Source: Anaeromicropila herbilytica (lineage in GTDB: Bacteria; Bacillota; Clostridia; Lachnospirales; Lachnospiraceae). From it: DNA of 64,000 nt. Below are positions 26,317 through 36,523 of this stretch, piece by piece. Below the pieces are notes generated by a model that worked only from the letters and a program-made list of their open reading frames with translations, made no database searches and was not told where the DNA came from. A program made the position numbers and the translations under genes. How positions within the stretch are numbered: position 1 is the first letter of the stretch; each line of letters begins with the position of its first letter. Location of the stretch: NCBI RefSeq assembly GCF_016591975.1, contig NZ_AP024169.1, forward strand, positions 4,193,001 to 4,257,000, in the 5' to 3' direction.

Positions 26317-27708
26317 CTATCCTTTACTCCCACCAAGATAAAATTTAATAGTTCTACGTTCTATTAAAGCGATTGCACCAACAATAATAATCATAAGTAT
26401 CCAACGCAAAATCCATTCTTCTAAAAACAAATAATAAAAAGTTGTTGAAATCAAAATAATAGCCAACGGACCAGCAAATATAATAAAAGGAAATAACCCT
26501 TCTTCCAATTTTTTAGAACGCCTTGCGTGTAAAGCCATTGCAAGCATATATGATATCAACGTTATATATGCAGCAGCAATATATCCAAACTTTGGGATAA
26601 ATATGTAATTTAATATAATATTCACTGCTGCCGCAATTATTGTATAAAATGTAATTCCCATTGTTCTTTTATGAAAATGTTCGACATTAACATAAAATGT
26701 ATACATAAATATAAAATAATTAGCTAAAACAATAGGAGGAATAATACTAATTCCTTCCCAATATATTGGTGCTGCTAAAAATTTAAGTAACTCTGGTCCA
26801 AGTAATATTAGCCCTACCATTGCGCAAGTCATAAGTTTAATATAATCACTTGCACATTTATTAATTTCCTGGGTGTTCTTTTCTTTGATTTTTATCATAA
26901 ACCATGGAAGCCAAACCCCATCAAGCGCTGTTGTTAATACAGCTGATATCATACCAAAATTATAGACCAAACTATAAATTCCTGTCTGAGAGGCATTAGC
27001 TAACACCGTTATCATAGTTCTATCAGCTTGTGAAAGTATATTTAATGCAATACCGTGTAGTACTAAAGGAAGTGATATTCCAAGCCCATACTTAAGGTAT
27101 TTTTTATTAATAGATGGTCTCTGTTTAGCATATGTTTTTGTAATAATAATTAACCCAAATATTAAATAGACAACCATCGTTGGAATAATACGACAAAAAT
27201 ACATATTATCTAAATCTAAATAATAAATAAAGGCAACTGAAAAAATTACAGCCAAAAAATTAGGTAATGCCATATATATAGAGCGCTGAATATATCTTAA
27301 ATCCATCATTAAATACTGCTGATAATCCATCATTAAAGCGCTTGCTGCTCCTTGAAGCACTGCAAAAAGAACTATTACACTTCCTAATCCGGTGATTAAT
27401 TTACTGAAAAAAAAAGTCAGTATCCCTACACCAACGCTAATAATTAGAGTAAACGTAATAACTGTATTCAAAAATTCCTTTTTATCTGATTTAAAATCTA
27501 CAAATGCCGTTCGTATAGACATATATAATGCTAAACTAAGGACGACTGTTAAAATGTCCACCCAAGAATTAAATGTTGTAACAATTCCATAATCATTTGT
27601 GGATAACAATCTAGTAAAAATAGGCACCGTTAAAAAGGCAATTCCCTTATTAAAAAGTGTAGCAAATAAATATAAAATACTTGCCTTTTTTCCTTTACTC
27701 GCTGACAT
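26317..27708 (-). CDS. Wzx-type polysaccharide flippase
   Basis: This 463-residue membrane protein has about 12-14 hydrophobic helices and the MOP-superfamily N-terminus (ATLFNKGIAFLTVPIFTRLL) typical of lipid-linked oligosaccharide flippases. It would move undecaprenyl-linked repeat units across the membrane for the Wzy polymerase. The start is set at 27708, where AGGAGAG precedes ATG by 6 bases; an in-frame ATG 48 bases earlier overlaps the polymerase gene and lacks a ribosome site. It lies between the polymerase and the pyruvyltransferase. Confidence 0.9.
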   Translation of the reverse strand: MSASKGKKASILYLFATLFNKGIAFLTVPIFTRLLSTNDYGIVTTFNSWVDILTVVLSLALYMSIRTAFVDFKSDKKEFLNTVITFTLIISVGVGILTFFFSKLITGLGSVIVLFAVLQGAASALMMDYQQYLMMDLRYIQRSIYMALPNFLAVIFSVAFIYYLDLDNMYFCRIIPTMVVYLIFGLIIITKTYAKQRPSINKKYLKYGLGISLPLVLHGIALNILSQADRTMITVLANASQTGIYSLVYNFGMISAVLTTALDGVWLPWFMIKIKEKNTQEINKCASDYIKLMTCAMVGLILLGPELLKFLAAPIYWEGISIIPPIVLANYFIFMYTFYVNVEHFHKRTMGITFYTIIAAAVNIILNYIFIPKFGYIAAAYITLISYMLAMALHARRSKKLEEGLFPFIIFAGPLAIILISTTFYYLFLEEWILRWILMIIIVGAIALIERRTIKFYLGGSKG

Positions 27709-27731
27709 TATTAACTCTCCTACAAAAGTTT

Positions 27732-29012
27732 CTAGTGTGTCATTAAAACTTGACATTTATAACGACAAATACGATAATACGCAATTCCTAATGAGATTAA
27801 CTCACAATGCAACCTCGTCAAATCTGTCTCCTGCACTCCAAATAAACACACATAATATAAAACCAGAATAACAAGGAGAACCCTTATATAGGTCAATTTA
27901 TTTTCATTAGGCAATGAATATTTACGTTTTTTCCAGAAATATCTAACACTACCTACATAACTTAATATAAGTGCAATTAATCCAACCAAACCACATTGAA
28001 AATATATATATAAATAATTAACCTCAATAGATGTCTTAGTAAACCAATCTGTCAATTTATATGCAAACTCAGCTCCGACACCCTTACCAAAAATGTAGTT
28101 GCTTCCTACATCATTAATAACCCATTCATATAAATCAAATCGATTTCCAAATCCAATAATACCCGAACTACTAGCTTGACCTTTGAATCCGACTAATCTG
28201 CCTAAAGAAACAAAAAAATCACTTATAAATACATAACCTTCTACGCCAAATGTGTCCAAAGCTATTATTGCTCCTACTGCAACTAAAAAAATTATGCATA
28301 AATACTTTATTGCTTTTCGCTGTCCCATTAAAATAATCAAAATTAATTGGGTTGCAACAAAAAAGCAAATTGCTAATCTTGATATAGTTAAAAACATAGT
28401 AATAACAGCCAAAGAATATGCAAGTCTATACCATTTTTTCTTTTTCTTTTCTAATTTACTATTTAATCTGTAAAATGCAAGTAAGGCAGCAATTGCCTGA
28501 TAAAAGCCAAAATTAATAGGATGACCGAAGGGACCTGAACATCTCAAAATACCATATCGTAAACTATCACTCCACCCTTTAAAAATGGATGCTTGAATCA
28601 AGTATGTATGTGAAAAACTCTCTATCAAACCTATTAAGCTTAAAAATATAGAAGCGATAATAATTAATTCTATAATACGATAAATGTCTTTCTCAGATGT
28701 TATTAATTGTATAAGAATTATACTGACAATTATCTCTGTTATAATCCATGCAAAACCTTTTAAAAAGTTAGCAGTTGAAATTGCTAAGATAGCATAGATA
28801 ATTAAATACATCCAAAAAAAGAAATTGTATTTAAAAACAGGAAATATTTTTGAATTTCTGCTTCCTAAAATATATATTGTAACAATAAGAATGGAACAAA
28901 TATTTACAAAACTGAATATTGATAAATAGTAGTTCATTGGAAGGATTGGATAAAACATCAAAAGAAAAAAAATGGCTGACTTGCACCTTGAATTTATTTT
29001 ATTTTCAAACAC
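27732..29012 (-). CDS. Wzy/O-antigen-polymerase-like membrane protein
   Basis: This 426-residue protein has about ten to twelve membrane helices with one large extracytoplasmic loop in the C-terminal half (about 265-315: GFGNRFDLYEWV and IFGKGVGAEF). This is the O-antigen ligase/polymerase pattern, including the Gly-rich FGKGVG turn. It should polymerise repeat units after the flippase. Sequence conservation is low in this family, so the assignment rests on topology, the loop motif and position next to the flippase. Confidence 0.85.
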   Translation of the reverse strand: MFENKINSRCKSAIFFLLMFYPILPMNYYLSIFSFVNICSILIVTIYILGSRNSKIFPVFKYNFFFWMYLIIYAILAISTANFLKGFAWIITEIIVSIILIQLITSEKDIYRIIELIIIASIFLSLIGLIESFSHTYLIQASIFKGWSDSLRYGILRCSGPFGHPINFGFYQAIAALLAFYRLNSKLEKKKKKWYRLAYSLAVITMFLTISRLAICFFVATQLILIILMGQRKAIKYLCIIFLVAVGAIIALDTFGVEGYVFISDFFVSLGRLVGFKGQASSSGIIGFGNRFDLYEWVINDVGSNYIFGKGVGAEFAYKLTDWFTKTSIEVNYLYIYFQCGLVGLIALILSYVGSVRYFWKKRKYSLPNENKLTYIRVLLVILVLYYVCLFGVQETDLTRLHCELISLGIAYYRICRYKCQVLMTH

Positions 29013-29026
29013 AATTTCACCTCTCT

Positions 29027-30343
29027 TTATTTTTTATCGTTTAAAGCTTGATACGTCGCCTCCAAGTATGCATAACCATAAAAATCATCTGGCTCGATAT
29101 ACGCACCCTCTCCCCATTCATTCCACGCATTAATAAATATTAATTTATCCTCAAATTCTTCACGCTTTTTCATTCTACCTACAATGTCACTTAACCACTC
29201 TCTGTACAGTTCTGGTGTTGAACCATGGTAAACTGAACCACGAAAATTTCTGCGCGCTGTATTATCCCACATTGGCATTACTGCTGGAAAAACCTTTTTT
29301 TTCTGATTTATAGTTGAAATGTAACCTTTTTCTTTAACTGCATCTGCATAATCATATACAACTCCAGCAAAATCAGATCTAATAGGATTAACTTTTTTTG
29401 TTATATTTTTACAGTTCATATAGATTTGTTTTGGTTGAAACTCAGATTCAGCATCAAAACCAACTTTCATCCAATTGAATGTTATATCACGCTCCTGAAC
29501 TGCAATTATGTATAAATCTATCTTCAATTCACTTATTGCTTTTTCCCGCCAATAACTTAAGACTTTTTCAGGTTCAGGTATAGAACTTGGCAAATAAACA
29601 GAAAGAACCGGCTTGCCATTTATACGATAATACCTTTCATCTTTCATATCTGAAATTACTGATTCAATAAACTGTTGGTAATTATCTACAGTTGAAGTAA
29701 TTTTCATTAAGATATCATCATTAGTTCCTGAAAAACGCCTAGTCCAATTCTCATTTGCCCAACAATAAAAAAACTTCATATCTAAATCTTTATTTTCTAG
29801 AAATAGATTCAGAGGATAATCTAGAAGTCTTTCACCATTATCAAACCAGTAGTAATAGTAGCAAAAAGCTTCTATTCCATAATTTTGTGCCAATTCAATT
29901 TGACGTACAAAAGTATTCTTAGATTTCAGATCATAATAGCCTAATTCACCGGGCTTTCTTGGTTGATAATGCCCTACAAATTGTGGTACTGCTTGATTTA
30001 CATTATTCCATTCAGTTGTTCCTTTACCCCACCATTCATCATTGTACATATTTTGATGAAACTGTGTTAGATAATATGCAACCAGATGAATATCTGTATC
30101 AATTTTTTTATGTTTGACATAAGGTGAATATTGATCAGACTTTTTTCCATATAGCCCAAAAACATATTTTACATACTCATTTATCAATTTAGAATCATTA
30201 GTAATTGTAATGTTTCCCTGCTCATCATATATTTTTTCTCTGTCTAATATTCTTTTAAACCTTTTCTGATAGATTCTATTTTTAAATGACTGGCTAATCG
30301 GTAATTTCCAAAATATTTTTTTAAATAATGCGTTCGCCATCAC
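29027..30343 (-). CDS. WbsX-like protein (glycoside hydrolase 99-related)
   Basis: This 438-residue cytoplasmic protein is of the WbsX/GH99-like family found in O-antigen and exopolysaccharide loci and often annotated as glycosyltransferase. Signature segments are LVAYYLTQFHQN, WWGKGTTEWNNV, YYYYWFDNGERLL and CWANENWTRRF in the first half and AWNEWGEGAYIEPD near the C-terminus. The GTG start at 30343 and the ATG at 30340 are both served by GGAGG. Actual activity (transfer or hydrolysis) is not proven for the family. Confidence 0.85.
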   Translation of the reverse strand: MMANALFKKIFWKLPISQSFKNRIYQKRFKRILDREKIYDEQGNITITNDSKLINEYVKYVFGLYGKKSDQYSPYVKHKKIDTDIHLVAYYLTQFHQNMYNDEWWGKGTTEWNNVNQAVPQFVGHYQPRKPGELGYYDLKSKNTFVRQIELAQNYGIEAFCYYYYWFDNGERLLDYPLNLFLENKDLDMKFFYCWANENWTRRFSGTNDDILMKITSTVDNYQQFIESVISDMKDERYYRINGKPVLSVYLPSSIPEPEKVLSYWREKAISELKIDLYIIAVQERDITFNWMKVGFDAESEFQPKQIYMNCKNITKKVNPIRSDFAGVVYDYADAVKEKGYISTINQKKKVFPAVMPMWDNTARRNFRGSVYHGSTPELYREWLSDIVGRMKKREEFEDKLIFINAWNEWGEGAYIEPDDFYGYAYLEATYQALNDKK

Positions 30344-30372
30344 TAAAATTCCTCCGAATGTTATTATATTTT

Positions 30373-31395
30373 TTATAACAAAAGTAATCGTTCAATAAAT
30401 CTAGTAAATGTATAATTATTTAAATAATATTCTCTATTATTCTTAAATTTTTCTTTTACTTCTTCATAGTTATCGTTAACATACTTTATAGTTTTAGATA
30501 GTTCTTGAGGGTTTTCAGATTCATAAAAAACTACTTGACTATCTGTTACATAATCCTCTACCGCTTTAATACGATTAACTAGAACTACCATATTTCTCTC
30601 AAGAGCCTCAAGTAATACTTGATGACCTGCAGATATTTCTGTTTCAACCAATGGAAGTACAACAAATTTAGCAGATTCCATTGCGCTTCCGAAGTTCTCC
30701 AAAACAACATCTTTTAATACCTCTATATGACTTATATTCTCATGTTGCAGAACAACAGGCCTTGTTGCAATGCATAAATTTAGTTGGACTTCCTCTCTAA
30801 TTCGATTGTATGCTTCTATTAACGTATGGTAATCTCTATTACTACGTCCACCAGAAAAAATATAATTATTTGGTAATACTCCCGAGTATTTATCATGTGC
30901 TTCATAATCAATACCATATCGAACAAATTTAAAATTATTTACTTTAAAAATTTTTTCATAATAATTCACTTCATTTTTAGCATAAACCACAATATTATTA
31001 ATATTATTAAGAAACTTTGAAACAAGTTTTTTTCGTATCGAATAATATAAATTGCTTTTCTTAGGTTCAAAAAGAAATCCAGCTAGTGTAATTGAAAATT
31101 TTCCTTTTTTATTTAGCATTCCGATAAAACTACCTACTATTGGATTTATACAAATTACTTTTGCGCTGTCGTTATTCTTATAAATTTTCACAGCATATCT
31201 AAATGATTTCCACCAATAGAGGATATGAAATAGAAACTCACCAACATATTTCCATTTACATACTTTACGACTCAAAGAATCTTCATACTCCGTATAATAA
31301 ATTTTCACATTCTGTTGAGTAGTAAAGAGTTTCTTTAATTCTGGCTCTTTCTTTTTATAATCCATTTTGTCTAGAATCAATATTATTTGCTCCAT
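30373..31395 (-). CDS. GT-B type glycosyltransferase (GT4-like)
   Basis: This 340-residue protein is a divergent GT-B-fold transferase. The C-terminal half has FSGGRSNRDYHTLIEAY near 185-200 and SAGHQVLLEALERNM near 262-276, where the spaced Glu residues match the EX7E-like nucleotide-sugar site. The N-terminal half is less typical and lacks a clear GT4 glycine motif. It lies between two other transferase-type genes in the operon. Donor and linkage are unknown. Confidence 0.75.
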   Translation of the reverse strand: MEQIILILDKMDYKKKEPELKKLFTTQQNVKIYYTEYEDSLSRKVCKWKYVGEFLFHILYWWKSFRYAVKIYKNNDSAKVICINPIVGSFIGMLNKKGKFSITLAGFLFEPKKSNLYYSIRKKLVSKFLNNINNIVVYAKNEVNYYEKIFKVNNFKFVRYGIDYEAHDKYSGVLPNNYIFSGGRSNRDYHTLIEAYNRIREEVQLNLCIATRPVVLQHENISHIEVLKDVVLENFGSAMESAKFVVLPLVETEISAGHQVLLEALERNMVVLVNRIKAVEDYVTDSQVVFYESENPQELSKTIKYVNDNYEEVKEKFKNNREYYLNNYTFTRFIERLLLL

Positions 31396-31427
31396 AATTT
31401 ATCCCTCTTTAATCCAAAATAGCAATC

Positions 31428-32780
31428 CTATAATAATCCCAAATATAAGCTATTATTCTCATTTAAAAACTGTTGCCATGTTTTAATCTTTGAATCTTTT
31501 TGAATGGCAAGTCTTAACTTTTTTAATTTATCTGGAGTTAATGAAAGTATTTCTTTTTTTAGTTCGTCTTTTGAACCAGCTTTTACAACAATTCCACCAT
31601 CACCAATAATGTCCTTAGCCCCCACATGATCACTCACAATAACTGGTACTCCATAGCTAATCGCTTCTAAGACTGTAAAACCAAATGTTTCATACCAAAT
31701 ACTAAGAGCAACTAATACATCTGTCTCAGCCATAATAGAGCTGAGTTGATCGTATTGATATCCTTCCTCTTGAACCCTCATATAAGATGCAATATCAGGA
31801 ACCGGACCAAACAATTTTAACTCAAAATTATGTTGTCCTGAATCCCACAAATCATCTAACGCCTGTTTCAGTATTAAAAATCCCTTAAATGGTTTAGCAG
31901 GCGCAAGACATGTGATTTTCAAAATCTCCCCTGGCTTCCATTCATTAACTTTACGATTGTCTGTAATGCCTTTATGTGTTATTGTCATAACTCTACTCTT
32001 TTTCGGAATAAAATATTTCTGATAAACCGACTCCGTAAGAATTGAATTGAAATGTATTAAATCTACACAAGAAAGCATTTTAATATAATAACTTCTTAAT
32101 ATTCTATAATTGCTAGCTATATCAATTGCATCTGTTTCATGTATTTCCATCAATGGAATAACCTCATTAGTAAAAAATTCTTTTCGATGCTGTATACGTA
32201 AGTACTTAATGAAAAAAGAGTTCTTTAAAATTCTATAAATTGGAGATTGCATTAATTGAATTTTCTTAATTGATAAAGCAAGATTGTTACACTGGATACA
32301 ATCTTTACAACCATGATCATCTTCACATTGAACTCCATAACGATAAAGCGTTACCTTTGGACACAATCCAAAATAATCATGTGAAGTAAATATTATTCTA
32401 ATTTTCAGTGCATTGGCAACTTCCAAAAATTCTTTATGTAACCCCATCAATGTATGAATATGTATTACATTTAGATTCAACTTTTCTAAGAATTCTATGT
32501 AAACTTCCAAACCACAAGATTTCATATATTCATCAAACTCGATTATTCCTTCATCTAACGGAACCGGAAGAGGATTAATAATCTCATAATTTTCAATGCC
32601 ATTTACATTTTTCCTCTTCTTTATTGCAGTTTTCTTGAACAAAATACCCATCTGTCCAGGCCATAATGCTATTACTTTATGATTTTGTGAATACTGGGCT
32701 TGCATCAGATCAAATGCATATTTTGTTAAACCTCCCGTCCTATAGGGAGGAAATCCTAGAAAATAATGTAATATTCGCAT
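31428..32780 (-). CDS. GT4 family glycosyltransferase
   Basis: This 450-residue retaining transferase has the N-terminal acceptor-site motif PYRTGGLTKYAFDL (12-25) and the C-terminal EX7E motif ETFGFTVLE near 362-370, followed by SDHVGAKDIIGDGG. A Cys-rich insert near 150 (CEDDHGCKDCIQC) may bind a metal; it also occurs in related exopolysaccharide transferases. It is the third gene of the operon. The sugar donor cannot be read from sequence. Confidence 0.88.
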   Translation of the reverse strand: MRILHYFLGFPPYRTGGLTKYAFDLMQAQYSQNHKVIALWPGQMGILFKKTAIKKRKNVNGIENYEIINPLPVPLDEGIIEFDEYMKSCGLEVYIEFLEKLNLNVIHIHTLMGLHKEFLEVANALKIRIIFTSHDYFGLCPKVTLYRYGVQCEDDHGCKDCIQCNNLALSIKKIQLMQSPIYRILKNSFFIKYLRIQHRKEFFTNEVIPLMEIHETDAIDIASNYRILRSYYIKMLSCVDLIHFNSILTESVYQKYFIPKKSRVMTITHKGITDNRKVNEWKPGEILKITCLAPAKPFKGFLILKQALDDLWDSGQHNFELKLFGPVPDIASYMRVQEEGYQYDQLSSIMAETDVLVALSIWYETFGFTVLEAISYGVPVIVSDHVGAKDIIGDGGIVVKAGSKDELKKEILSLTPDKLKKLRLAIQKDSKIKTWQQFLNENNSLYLGLL

Positions 32781-32798
32781 TGATTATCACTCCTATTG

Positions 32799-34040
32799 TC
32801 ACCTTACGCTATATAGAAATATATCTGCATATCTATTGCAAATAGACTGCCAGCTATATGCTTCTTCAATTCGTTTCTTTGCCTTTATTCCCATAGCCCT
32901 AATTTCTATTTCACTCATCTGATCTGCCCTATTAATCAGTTCAGCAAGATTGCCCTCATCTTTATTCCAATAAACAGCAGATTCTTCTGCCACTTCGCGG
33001 TTGAATCCAACATCCAATAATAAATTCAATTCTGTACAGCCTAGTGCTTCGAGCAGAGAAGGATTAGTGCCACCAACCTCATGACCATGAAAATAACCAT
33101 AAGCATTTTCGCGAATTTTCATTAGCAGTTCCTGGTCATATACAGTACCAACAAACTTGATTCTCTTATCGCTTCTGAAATGAACTCTTCTTTCCAACTC
33201 ATCTAAAAATTTATCATTAACGTTGGTTATAATGGCAAAATCACGTTTGCTCCTACTCTTCATGTACTCTCGAATCATAATTTCATAATTATTCTCTGGA
33301 ACAAATCTACCAACAACGAGATAATATCCTTTTGCATTCAAGCCTTTCTTCTGGTACCAATCTAGTAGTTTTGGTTCATTATCATCAAATTGACTTTTTC
33401 TAGTTTCTGCACCATAAGCAATAAACGTGGTCTTCGGATCTGACCCTTTAATGCCTTTTCCATCATAGCACTCATGGATATACTTCTCGATACTCACTGA
33501 ATCGCAAATAGCAAGGTCACAATGTTTCACCATCAATTGCTCGGATATTTTCCAATAACATCTAATTGGAGCACTCCACTTTGCTCTCATCCATTCGTGT
33601 CCATCTGGATTGAGATATATCTTGCCACCCAGTTTGTGAATTAAATAATAATAGTACCTCGCAACTGGTCCAATTCTACATGCCATGATATACACAATGG
33701 GATGCTTGATTTTCTTCTTCTTAATGTATTTGCAACATTCATGTAAAGCCAAAATATCGTAATAAATAGCCTGAGCAGGTCCAACATTCGGAATGTGTAT
33801 CTTAAAGCAATGTGCATTATGATAAGAGAACTCTGTATCTGAGATTCTGGTGACCTCTGCCACTTTAGTTTCATCCATGCATCCATCTCCATTTGCCTTG
33901 CATGCCACATGATATTTAATTTTTTTATTATCTTGGTGATACTCAGTTAATTTATTTACGAAAGTCTCATAACCTCCATAGGCACCAAGACTTTTTGCAC
34001 CAACTAAAAATACATGTTGTTCCTCTTTAACCTTAGGCAT
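32799..34040 (-). CDS. DUF1972 glycosyltransferase, rhamnosyltransferase-like
   Basis: This 413-residue GT-B protein starts with FLVGAKSLGAYGGYETF, the DUF1972 signature of Cps2T-type beta-1,4-rhamnosyltransferases, and has a GT1-like C-terminal domain with GHEVGGTNPSLLEALG near 320. This transferase usually adds the second sugar of the repeat unit from dTDP-rhamnose, which the rfb genes at 10.9-15.2 kb would supply. The start is set at 34040, served by GGAGAG; an ATG 15 bases earlier has no ribosome site. Family is firm; rhamnose specificity is inferred. Confidence 0.88.
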   Translation of the reverse strand: MPKVKEEQHVFLVGAKSLGAYGGYETFVNKLTEYHQDNKKIKYHVACKANGDGCMDETKVAEVTRISDTEFSYHNAHCFKIHIPNVGPAQAIYYDILALHECCKYIKKKKIKHPIVYIMACRIGPVARYYYYLIHKLGGKIYLNPDGHEWMRAKWSAPIRCYWKISEQLMVKHCDLAICDSVSIEKYIHECYDGKGIKGSDPKTTFIAYGAETRKSQFDDNEPKLLDWYQKKGLNAKGYYLVVGRFVPENNYEIMIREYMKSRSKRDFAIITNVNDKFLDELERRVHFRSDKRIKFVGTVYDQELLMKIRENAYGYFHGHEVGGTNPSLLEALGCTELNLLLDVGFNREVAEESAVYWNKDEGNLAELINRADQMSEIEIRAMGIKAKKRIEEAYSWQSICNRYADIFLYSVR

Positions 34041-34128
34041 AATATTTCTCTCCATACTTTTTATATCATATTATTTTACCGTCTATTTTATAGTACTAGA
34101 ATCCTAATATAACGCTTTGCCACACCCT

Positions 34129-34872
34129 TCAGCTCTCCACATACCTATTCCCCAAAAGCCTCTCTCCATTCAACACCGTCAATTTCTCCACGATTGCTGG
34201 GTCAATCTTCTTTCTTAGAACCCGAATGCTTCTTTCCATCTGTGGGGGTCTGGTCGTTAGGTTATGGCAATCACTTCCGAGGAAATGAACTAATTTCTTT
34301 TCGATTAAAGTTCTACAATAGGTAGCTCTGGCATCAAAGATTCCTCCTATGATGCTGCTACTGTTCATCTGTATGCATGCTCCTAGTTCAACTAATTCCT
34401 GGGCTCTGACATACTGCTTATATAGACATTCATATCGTTCTACATGGGCAATAATAGGGCGATATCTTGCTTCAATTAATCTACGGATTGCTTTATACAT
34501 TTTTGAGAACTCAATCATGATATCGAATTCGACGAGAACATATGATGTATCTCCTAAGGTTAGTGCATTGCTACTCTTTAACTCTGAGACAACATCATCA
34601 TGATAATAGATTTCATTTCCTAAGATAAGTTCTAGATCATCATACAGCTTCTTCGCTTCTTCTTTTACGGCCTCATAAGTATCTTGCACTCTTTGATTAT
34701 CATATTTCATGTCTGGATGATTATGTGGTGTTGCTACTAACGTTCGAACTCCCTCTGAATAAGCAATTTTTAGCATTTCAATTGTTTCTTCCATGCTAGA
34801 TGCCCCATCATCTACTCCCGGTAATATGTGGGAGTGTATATCTATGTACCCCTTATTATTCTTCTGTTGCAT
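34129..34872 (-). CDS. CpsB/YwqE-type PHP tyrosine phosphatase, intact
   Basis: This 247-residue manganese-dependent phosphatase is expected to dephosphorylate a BY-kinase and thereby control polymer assembly. All family ligands are present: DIHSHILPGVDDG (His13, His15, Asp21/22), TPHNHP (His50), Glu87, His143 with Arg146, and GSDCH (Asp201, His203). It is the first gene of the nine-gene exopolysaccharide operon. No kinase or Wzz gene is in this operon; the nearest pair is at 48-1516, next to the degenerate paralogue. Action in trans on that kinase is inferred. Confidence 0.93.
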   Translation of the reverse strand: MQQKNNKGYIDIHSHILPGVDDGASSMEETIEMLKIAYSEGVRTLVATPHNHPDMKYDNQRVQDTYEAVKEEAKKLYDDLELILGNEIYYHDDVVSELKSSNALTLGDTSYVLVEFDIMIEFSKMYKAIRRLIEARYRPIIAHVERYECLYKQYVRAQELVELGACIQMNSSSIIGGIFDARATYCRTLIEKKLVHFLGSDCHNLTTRPPQMERSIRVLRKKIDPAIVEKLTVLNGERLLGNRYVES

Positions 34873-35031
34873 ATTTTCCCTCTCACTCTCGCCCCATGTT
34901 ATATCTCTGTCATTCTCTTATGACCTTATTTGCTCTAACTTATATTTATCTCTAACTCTATTTGTTATATATTAGGTACCACTAGAATTAAACTCTATCT
35001 TTCTATTATTTAACTATTTTCATTATTGTTC

Positions 35032-35865
35032 TTACTTCGCTGTCTTTTTTAACACCTTGATTCCTAGCAATATAAGAACTAATAAAAATATCTCAATATA
35101 GATTAAGATATTGTTCTGCATTCTACATTTCTGTATATAGGTATCTATAAAGGATTTATAGTATGCAGGTGTAATATCCATCCCCTTAAGTGGCTTATAT
35201 AAGATGTTAGCTATTACAGATAAATAGATTGTTGCTATCATACTGTAAGCAAGAAAGCGAACTCCTTGATGTTTTAGCCGATACATTCTTACTAATACAA
35301 CACTACACACTGCTAAGATTACTAATATGACTGGAATCGTAATTTTCAACCAATGAAATACCTTTGCTTGATATTGTTTATAATAATCAATAAATTTGAG
35401 TTCTATTTTATTCTCATATACAACTTTACATTCCTTTGCAAGTATATGAATACTATCCTTAAGCTGTTCTGTGATTGTTACATTCTGATCTGCTAGATAC
35501 AAAGTTACTTGCTTTATCATTGCATCTTCAATATCATCTGAATGAATCTTTGCTTCTTTTCCTTGCAATGTTCTTTCTATGTACTTAACACTTTCCACAG
35601 TAATCTTTTCGGAGCTAATTACTTTAAGTAGAACTTCTTCTGGAATATCATGATTGGTTGCTATTTCTTTTATCCTTTCATTGATGTCCTTTGCAACCTT
35701 ATCATAATATTTACTTTCGGTCAGACTATTGGTTATTACCTTTTGATCTCCAAAATTGAAATACATCATTACCGCACAGAATAGGCTGAACATGCTAATC
35801 GATAGGATAAATGTCATGAGTATGCTGATTATGTATCTTTTTTTTCTATATGAATCTCTAGTCAT
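35032..35865 (-). CDS. Membrane protein of the sortase cluster
   Basis: I do not recognise a family for this 277-residue protein. It has a membrane helix at about 12-35, a mostly helical charged region at about 40-165 that should face outside, and three C-terminal hydrophobic helices (about 173-193, 204-222 and 252-270). Its start overlaps the end of the sortase gene by 8 bases, so the two are translationally coupled and probably act together at the cell surface, for example as an assembly or anchoring partner. Function is inferred from position only. Confidence 0.72.
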   Translation of the reverse strand: MTRDSYRKKRYIISILMTFILSISMFSLFCAVMMYFNFGDQKVITNSLTESKYYDKVAKDINERIKEIATNHDIPEEVLLKVISSEKITVESVKYIERTLQGKEAKIHSDDIEDAMIKQVTLYLADQNVTITEQLKDSIHILAKECKVVYENKIELKFIDYYKQYQAKVFHWLKITIPVILVILAVCSVVLVRMYRLKHQGVRFLAYSMIATIYLSVIANILYKPLKGMDITPAYYKSFIDTYIQKCRMQNNILIYIEIFLLVLILLGIKVLKKTAK

Positions 35866-36523
35866 TGGTAGGCTCCTTTACAATGGTAGGACCATCTATT
35901 TTATCGCAGTAAACATAATACCTTTCTTGCCGATTCGTTATTATTTTCCCTATTGGATAGCAAGTATATAGAATCAACTGTTCGGTGTCAGCTTCTAAGT
36001 CATAAGCATTGTAATCATCTGCTTTGTGAATCTCCGCCTTTTTTACTTGGTAGGTATATTCTCCATAAGAGGTACGAATTGATATCTTATCATTTGCTTG
36101 TAATTGATCCAATGATTCAAAGAATGTTGTATCATGACCACCGATTAGTATACCTTTTCCTTCTCCCGGAAGATAGCTTCCTATATATTGGCCAACTCCT
36201 TTTTGAAGCTCTTTCTCAGAGTCTCCATAATAGATAGGTATAGCACTATCAAATCTATCACTAATAAGTTCCGCATACTGTATACCTATGTCAGGAATCT
36301 TCACTTCGCCTTGTTCTAAGTTTCCATCACTGGTATCACTCTGACTCACCATATCCTCACTATAATGATAGGTTGGGGAGCCTTTTACTATGGTATATTT
36401 GATATCTGCTAACACAATACTATGAATTGGTTTTCCTCCAATATATAAGATTCCGCTTGTTACTATTAATGTTAAAATTGGAATCAAAATATATCGAAGA
36501 ACCTTTTTTTGTCTATGGTTCAT
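35858..36523 (-). CDS. Class D-like sortase
   Basis: This 221-residue membrane-anchored transpeptidase joins exported proteins to the cell wall or other surface groups. It has an N-terminal anchor helix at about 11-29, the conserved His130 in GGHDTTFF, the catalytic Cys188 in LYTCYP, and an Arg at 198 or 201 in NRQER. The order and spacing fit class D sortases. It overlaps the upstream gene by 11 bases and the downstream gene by 8, giving a tight three-gene unit with a likely substrate first. Class D versus E cannot be settled by eye. Confidence 0.9.
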   Translation of the reverse strand: MNHRQKKVLRYILIPILTLIVTSGILYIGGKPIHSIVLADIKYTIVKGSPTYHYSEDMVSQSDTSDGNLEQGEVKIPDIGIQYAELISDRFDSAIPIYYGDSEKELQKGVGQYIGSYLPGEGKGILIGGHDTTFFESLDQLQANDKISIRTSYGEYTYQVKKAEIHKADDYNAYDLEADTEQLILYTCYPIGKIITNRQERYYVYCDKIDGPTIVKEPTND

